Below, in pieces: positions 6,684 to 9,322 of a DNA stretch of 9,322 nucleotides. Position 1 is the first letter of the stretch. Each line of letters opens with the position of its first letter. The stretch is from CAZXNF01 sp050741255 (GTDB lineage Bacteria > Pseudomonadota > Gammaproteobacteria > Burkholderiales > SG8-41): NCBI GenBank assembly GCA_050741255.1, contig JBOIEQ010000164.1, forward strand, positions 1-9,322. The letters run 5' to 3'. A model generated the notes under the pieces. It did not search any database. It saw only the letters and a list, made by a program, of their open reading frames with translations, and had not been told where the DNA came from. The translations under genes and the position numbers were made by a program.

Positions 6684-7229
6684 ATGGCCGGAACCATTAC
6701 CCTTTTCGATCCGACCGCGCGGCCGCAGCAGCAGAGCGAAGCGAGCGCGAACCTCGCTGTCGGGGCGCTGACCGGCAAGGTCGTGGGCTTTATCGACAAC
6801 GCGAAGCCGAACTTCAATTTCCTGGCCGACGATCTGGCGGACCTGTTGAAAAGCCGCTACGGCGTGAAGGCGGTCATGCAGCGCCGCAAGACGGCGGCCT
6901 CGATTCCGGCGCCGCCGGAAATGATGCGGGAGATCGTGGACGCCTGCGATGTGGTCATCGCCGGCTCCGGCGACTGAGGGTCCTGCGCGTCGTGGAGTGT
7001 CCACGACAGTGTTGAAGTCACCAAGCACGGCAAGCCGGCGGTGACGATCTGCTCGACGGCGTTCCGGACGCTGGGCGCGGCGCAGGCGCGCGCGCTCGGC
7101 AACGCCGCGCTGCCGCTCGCGATCATCCCGCACCCGTTCGGCACGCGCACGCGCGAGCAGGTGCGCGAACTGGCGGAGGCGTGCGTGGACGACGTGGTGA
7201 AGTTGCTGACGGGAGCGGCCGGGAAATGA
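6684..7229 (+). CDS. UGSC-family selenoprotein (Sec98 encoded by in-frame TGA)
   Basis: Read through TGA at 6975-6977, this gene encodes 181 residues. Residues 33-46 (VVGFIDNAKPNFNF) and the strand DVVIAGSGD (89-97) lead straight into Sec98-Gly99-Ser100-Cys101, followed by ASWSVHDSVEVTKHGKPAVTI. This is the hallmark of the UGSC family, a (seleno)protein family known from sequence surveys in which Sec or Cys occupies the first position. U-x-x-C is a typical redox arrangement and suggests a catalytic selenenyl-sulfide or nucleophile; the reaction is not known to me. The TGA is the only in-frame stop before 7227-7229. A SECIS-like hairpin follows it, and the downstream coding half ends in an ATGA overlap with the next gene. 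Start: AAGGA at 6673-6677 is 6 bases from the ATG. No signal peptide, so cytoplasmic. The alternative, a Cys-to-stop mutation, is much less likely given the hairpin. Confidence 0.93.
6975..7007 (+). promoter_or_regulatory. UGA selenocysteine codon with bacterial SECIS element
   Basis: TGA is at 6975-6977. GTCGTGGA (6989-6996) pairs perfectly with TCCACGAC (7000-7007) around a GTG loop (6997-6999). Counting the U of UGA as 1, the loop G and U fall at positions 23 and 24, which match the SelB-contacted G23/U24 of E. coli fdhF as I know them. The stem lacks the bulged U17 of fdhF; position 17 here is C. UGA-to-loop distance is 19 bases, within the usual range for bacterial SECIS elements. Confidence 0.85.
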
Positions 7230-8296
7230 ACGACCGCGTGACGGCCGCAGGGGCAGGGACCGGCGCGATCCGCTTCGAGACCACGGACGACCTGGAGGCG
7301 ATCAATCGCCTCTACCGCGAGAAGCGCTGGGGCGACGGGCTGCCGATCGTCCCGCCGACGCCGGAGCGCGTCGCGCGCATGCTGAAGCGCACGAAGCGCG
7401 CGCCCGACGAGGTGGTCGCGCGCGTCGCGCCGGCCTACGGCACGGCGACCGTGGAACTGATCGCGATCAACTGCGTCATGGCCGGCTGCGATCCGGAATA
7501 CCTGCCGGTCCTGATCGCCGCGACGGAGGCCGTCGCGGACCCCGCGTTCAACCTGCAGGGCATCCAGGCGACGACCAATCCGGTCGCCGTGTGGGTCATC
7601 GTCAACGGTCCCGTCGCCGCGACGCTGGGCGTCAACGGCGGCTTCAACTGCCTGGGGCAGGGCGACTGGGCGAACGCGACGATCGGCCGCGCGATGCGCC
7701 TCATCCTGCAGAACATCGGCGGCGCGCTGCCGGGCGAGATGGATCGCGCGACGCAGGGCTTCCCCGGCAAGTTCACGTTCTGCTGCGCGGAAAACGAGGC
7801 CGCGAGCCCATGGGAGCCGCTGCACGTAGAGCGCGGCTTTGCGCGGGGCGCCAGCACCGTGACCGTCGTGGGCGCCGAGGGCACGATGAACATGAACACG
7901 CATTCCAAGGAGGCGCAGGAACTGCTGCGCATCTTCGCGGAGACGATGATCCATCCGCCGAGCAACGAATATATCCACGGCGGCGAGCCGTGGATCGTCA
8001 TCAGCCCCGAGCACGCGGACATCCTGAAACGCGGCGGACTGTCCAAGCGGGACGTGAAACAGCGCCTGTGGGAACTGTCCCGCATGCCGGCGGGGGCGTT
8101 GAGCGTGAAGGATCTCCTGCGGGCGCGCGACTCGCGCACCGCCGAGTTCGGCGAGCTCAAGCCCGACACGCTGCTCACCATCTCCACCGTGCCCGACGAG
8201 ATCCAGTTGCTGGTGGCGGGCGGTCCGGGCACGCACTCGATCTTCATCCCGTCCTTCGGCAATACCCACGCGGCGACCCGCCAGATCGAGGCATGA
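7226..8296 (+). CDS. Uncharacterised protein, second paralog, translationally coupled to the UGSC selenoprotein
   Basis: This 356-residue protein is the second copy of the family seen at 5566. It carries WGDGLPIVPPT (35-45), NCVMAGC (82-88), VIVNGPVAA (124-132), WANATIGRA (148-156), FCCAENEAASPW (185-196), LHVERGF (199-205) and VTVVG (212-216), and ends with LLVAGGPGTHSIFIPSF. Cys88 and Cys186 align with cysteines of the paralog; Cys83, Cys142 and Cys187 are extra. No signal peptide or membrane span is visible. The ATG at 7226 overlaps the selenoprotein stop as ATGA, with GGGAG at 7211-7215 and GGGAA at 7221-7225 upstream, so its translation is probably coupled to readthrough of the UGA. Its own TGA overlaps the ATG of the cytochrome gene. 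Function unknown; the shared cysteines suggest metal or thiol chemistry (inference). Coding status is very secure. Confidence 0.92.
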   Translation: MNDRVTAAGAGTGAIRFETTDDLEAINRLYREKRWGDGLPIVPPTPERVARMLKRTKRAPDEVVARVAPAYGTATVELIAINCVMAGCDPEYLPVLIAATEAVADPAFNLQGIQATTNPVAVWVIVNGPVAATLGVNGGFNCLGQGDWANATIGRAMRLILQNIGGALPGEMDRATQGFPGKFTFCCAENEAASPWEPLHVERGFARGASTVTVVGAEGTMNMNTHSKEAQELLRIFAETMIHPPSNEYIHGGEPWIVISPEHADILKRGGLSKRDVKQRLWELSRMPAGALSVKDLLRARDSRTAEFGELKPDTLLTISTVPDEIQLLVAGGPGTHSIFIPSFGNTHAATRQIEA

Positions 8297-9054
8297 ACCC
8301 GGCGGCCGTGGCCTTGCTGGTCATGGGGCTGGCCGGCATAGCCGGCAGCACGGTCGCGGCGACTGGGCAAGCGGTGTACGAGGAAAAATGCGGAAGCTGC
8401 CATACCGCGGGCGCGGCCGGTGCGCCGCGGCTCGGCGACACGGCGGAATGGACGCGCCGCATCCGCGCGGGCCGCGAGACGCTGTATCGCTCGGCATTGC
8501 AGGGCATGCTCAATACCGCGATGCCCGCGAAGGGCGGCTCTCCCGCGTTGACGGAGACCGAGGTGAAAGCCGCCGTGGACTACATCACCGAGCGCGCACG
8601 TTTACCCGCGGCGGTGTTGCAGGCCGCCGCCGCCCGCCGCGCAACGCATCCCGAGTTCCTGCGGCTCGATACGGACGGTGACGATTACCTGTCGCGCGCG
8701 GAAGCGGCGCAGGACCGCGATCTCAACGAAGTTTTCGCGCGCTACGACGCGGACCGGGACGGCCGCCTGAGCGAAGCGGAATTCCTGGCGCTCGACGCGG
8801 CACTCCTCGCCGCGCGGGCGGCGGTCGTCGTGGACGACGCGACACTCGCCGTGGCGGTCGCGCAGGCGCTGGCGCAGACCAAAGGCATCCCGGCGGGCAT
8901 CAAGGCGGGCGCCGCCGCCGGCGTGGTGACGCTCACCGGTGCAATCGACAGCGGCGAGGAGGCGCGGCTCGCCGAAGCCGTGGTCCGGCGCGTGCCGGGC
9001 GTGCAGCGGATAGACAACAGGCTGATTTCCAAGCACGCGCTCGGCTTCGACTAG
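8293..9054 (+). CDS. Secreted cytochrome c / EF-hand / BON-like fusion protein
   Basis: This 253-residue protein combines three modules. Residues 1-23 form a signal peptide (hydrophobic core, STVAA). A small class I cytochrome c follows: the heme-binding C33-G-S-C36-H37, and Met77 in NTAMPAKGG as the likely sixth iron ligand, as in cytochrome c5-type domains. Next come two canonical EF-hand loops: Asp126, 128, 130 with Glu137, and Asp152, 154, 156 with Glu163, so Ca2+ binding is predicted. Residues about 178-246 resemble a BON domain (VVTLTGAIDS, then RRVPGVQRIDNRLI), a module often found in envelope proteins. It should be periplasmic. The ATG at 8293 overlaps the stop of the 7226 gene by ATGA. 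The stop codon lies inside the right copy of the flanking repeat. A periplasmic electron carrier is likely; its partner is unknown. Confidence 0.9.
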   Translation: MNPAAVALLVMGLAGIAGSTVAATGQAVYEEKCGSCHTAGAAGAPRLGDTAEWTRRIRAGRETLYRSALQGMLNTAMPAKGGSPALTETEVKAAVDYITERARLPAAVLQAAAARRATHPEFLRLDTDGDDYLSRAEAAQDRDLNEVFARYDADRDGRLSEAEFLALDAALLAARAAVVVDDATLAVAVAQALAQTKGIPAGIKAGAAAGVVTLTGAIDSGEEARLAEAVVRRVPGVQRIDNRLISKHALGFD

Positions 9055-9109
9055 ACCCTGTTATGGGCTTGCCGAATAGACGTGATGGGGCGACCCTGGA
9101 GGCAGTGCT
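9051..9109 (+). repeat. Right copy of a diverged inverted repeat flanking the locus
   Basis: CTAGACCCTGTTATGGGCTT (9051-9070) and CAGTGCT (9103-9109) are the inverted counterparts of the blocks at 69-88 and 30-36, at identical 32-base spacing. The first block includes the TAG stop of the cytochrome gene, so the repeat boundary meets the gene end. See the left copy for match counts. Confidence 0.5.
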
Positions 9110-9116
9110 CAACTTC

Positions 9117-9172
9117 GCCGGGGGTAGCCCGGCAGCTAGTCACTTTCTCTTGTGCGGACAAGAGAAAGTAAC
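9117..9172 (+). repeat. Hairpin pair in the 3' repeat block
   Basis: GCCGGG (9117-9122) pairs with CCCGGC (9128-9133). Next, ACTTTCTCTTGT (9142-9153) pairs perfectly with ACAAGAGAAAGT (9158-9169) around GCGG; GT at 9139-9140 and AC at 9171-9172 extend the stem past one mismatch. No T-run follows, so it is not a classical terminator. The GTCACTTTCT...AGAAAGTAACC arrangement resembles a dispersed intergenic element I have seen in Burkholderiales and Xanthomonadales (recollection, not checked). No gene is visible in 9055-9322. Confidence 0.65.
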
Positions 9173-9251
9173 CAAAGAGAAACCGCCCCAACGAACCGCC
9201 ACTGTCGTGGTGTCCCTGCGCTGCTCGTCCGGCGCGGCGGCTGCGGAACTC

Positions 9252-9278
9252 GCTCCTGTCATGAAACACGACAGGAGC
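9252..9278 (+). repeat. 9-bp inverted repeat near the window end
   Basis: GCTCCTGTC (9252-9260) pairs perfectly with GACAGGAGC (9270-9278) around ATGAAACAC; within the loop, TG and CA can add two more pairs after one mismatch. The sequence after it has no T-run. It is probably part of the same dispersed repeat DNA that fills the rest of 9055-9322. Confidence 0.5.
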
Positions 9279-9322
9279 TCAGACAGTCCTCGCCGACACC
9301 CCCGCGCCGGCCTGCGACTGCT

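Noticed and set aside
7041..7229. Separate 62-residue gene starting with GTG at 7041
   Set aside because: It is the C-terminal part of the UGSC selenoprotein in the same frame as 6684-6974, interrupted only by the Sec TGA; there is no ribosome site of its own.
7591..8292. N-terminal extension of the cytochrome gene frame back to 7591
   Set aside because: The extension is Arg/Gly/His-rich shadow of the 7226 gene; a signal peptide begins exactly at the ATG at 8293.
9051..9269. 72-residue antisense frame at the right edge
   Set aside because: Lies wholly in hairpin-rich repeat DNA, with no ribosome site or recognisable protein features.

Overview
The window is GC-rich and tightly packed. All ten genes I support lie on the + strand. 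Two tandem Bug-type solute receptors (the TctC class expanded in Bordetella, Cupriavidus and relatives) and the dispersed intergenic repeats suggest a betaproteobacterium, probably of the Burkholderiales or a relative. This is an inference from gene content; there is no rRNA or other phylogenetic marker here.

Layout: a diverged repeat copy (30-88) and a weak promoter-like hexamer precede a UxaA/GarD-family sugar-acid dehydratase (172-1722). A two-CBS-domain protein (1800-2237) and a first secreted Bug receptor (2305-3279) follow. A second Bug receptor (3372-4337), a TTG-started protein of probable dimeric alpha/beta-barrel type (4349-4924) and a stand-alone CinA C-terminal-domain protein (4972-5469) form a probable operon. 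A palindromic repeat (5469-5553) separates this from the last block.

The last block is the main discovery. Two paralogous proteins of unknown function (5566-6609 and 7226-8296) flank a small gene (6684-7229) whose frame is interrupted by TGA at 6975-6977. The TGA falls exactly at the U of a U-G-S-C motif. It is followed by an 8-bp perfect hairpin whose loop G and U sit at positions 23 and 24 counted from the UGA, the positions SelB is known to contact in E. coli fdhF. The frame then runs on to 7229 and overlaps the next start by ATGA. I read this as a selenocysteine-containing UGSC-family protein that ordinary gene calling would truncate at residue 97. The downstream paralog overlaps, again by ATGA, a secreted protein that fuses cytochrome c, two EF-hands and a BON-like domain.

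Working picture (inference): periplasmic receptors capture an organic acid, a UxaA-type enzyme and partner proteins act on it in the cytoplasm, and a selenocysteine redox protein works with its two paralogous neighbours on an unknown substrate. The window contains no Bug membrane partners (TctA/TctB) and no Sec machinery (selA, selB, selC, selD), so both must lie elsewhere. The last 268 bases (9055-9322) contain no credible gene and are filled with hairpin-rich repeat DNA. A partner of that repeat appears in inverted orientation at the left edge.
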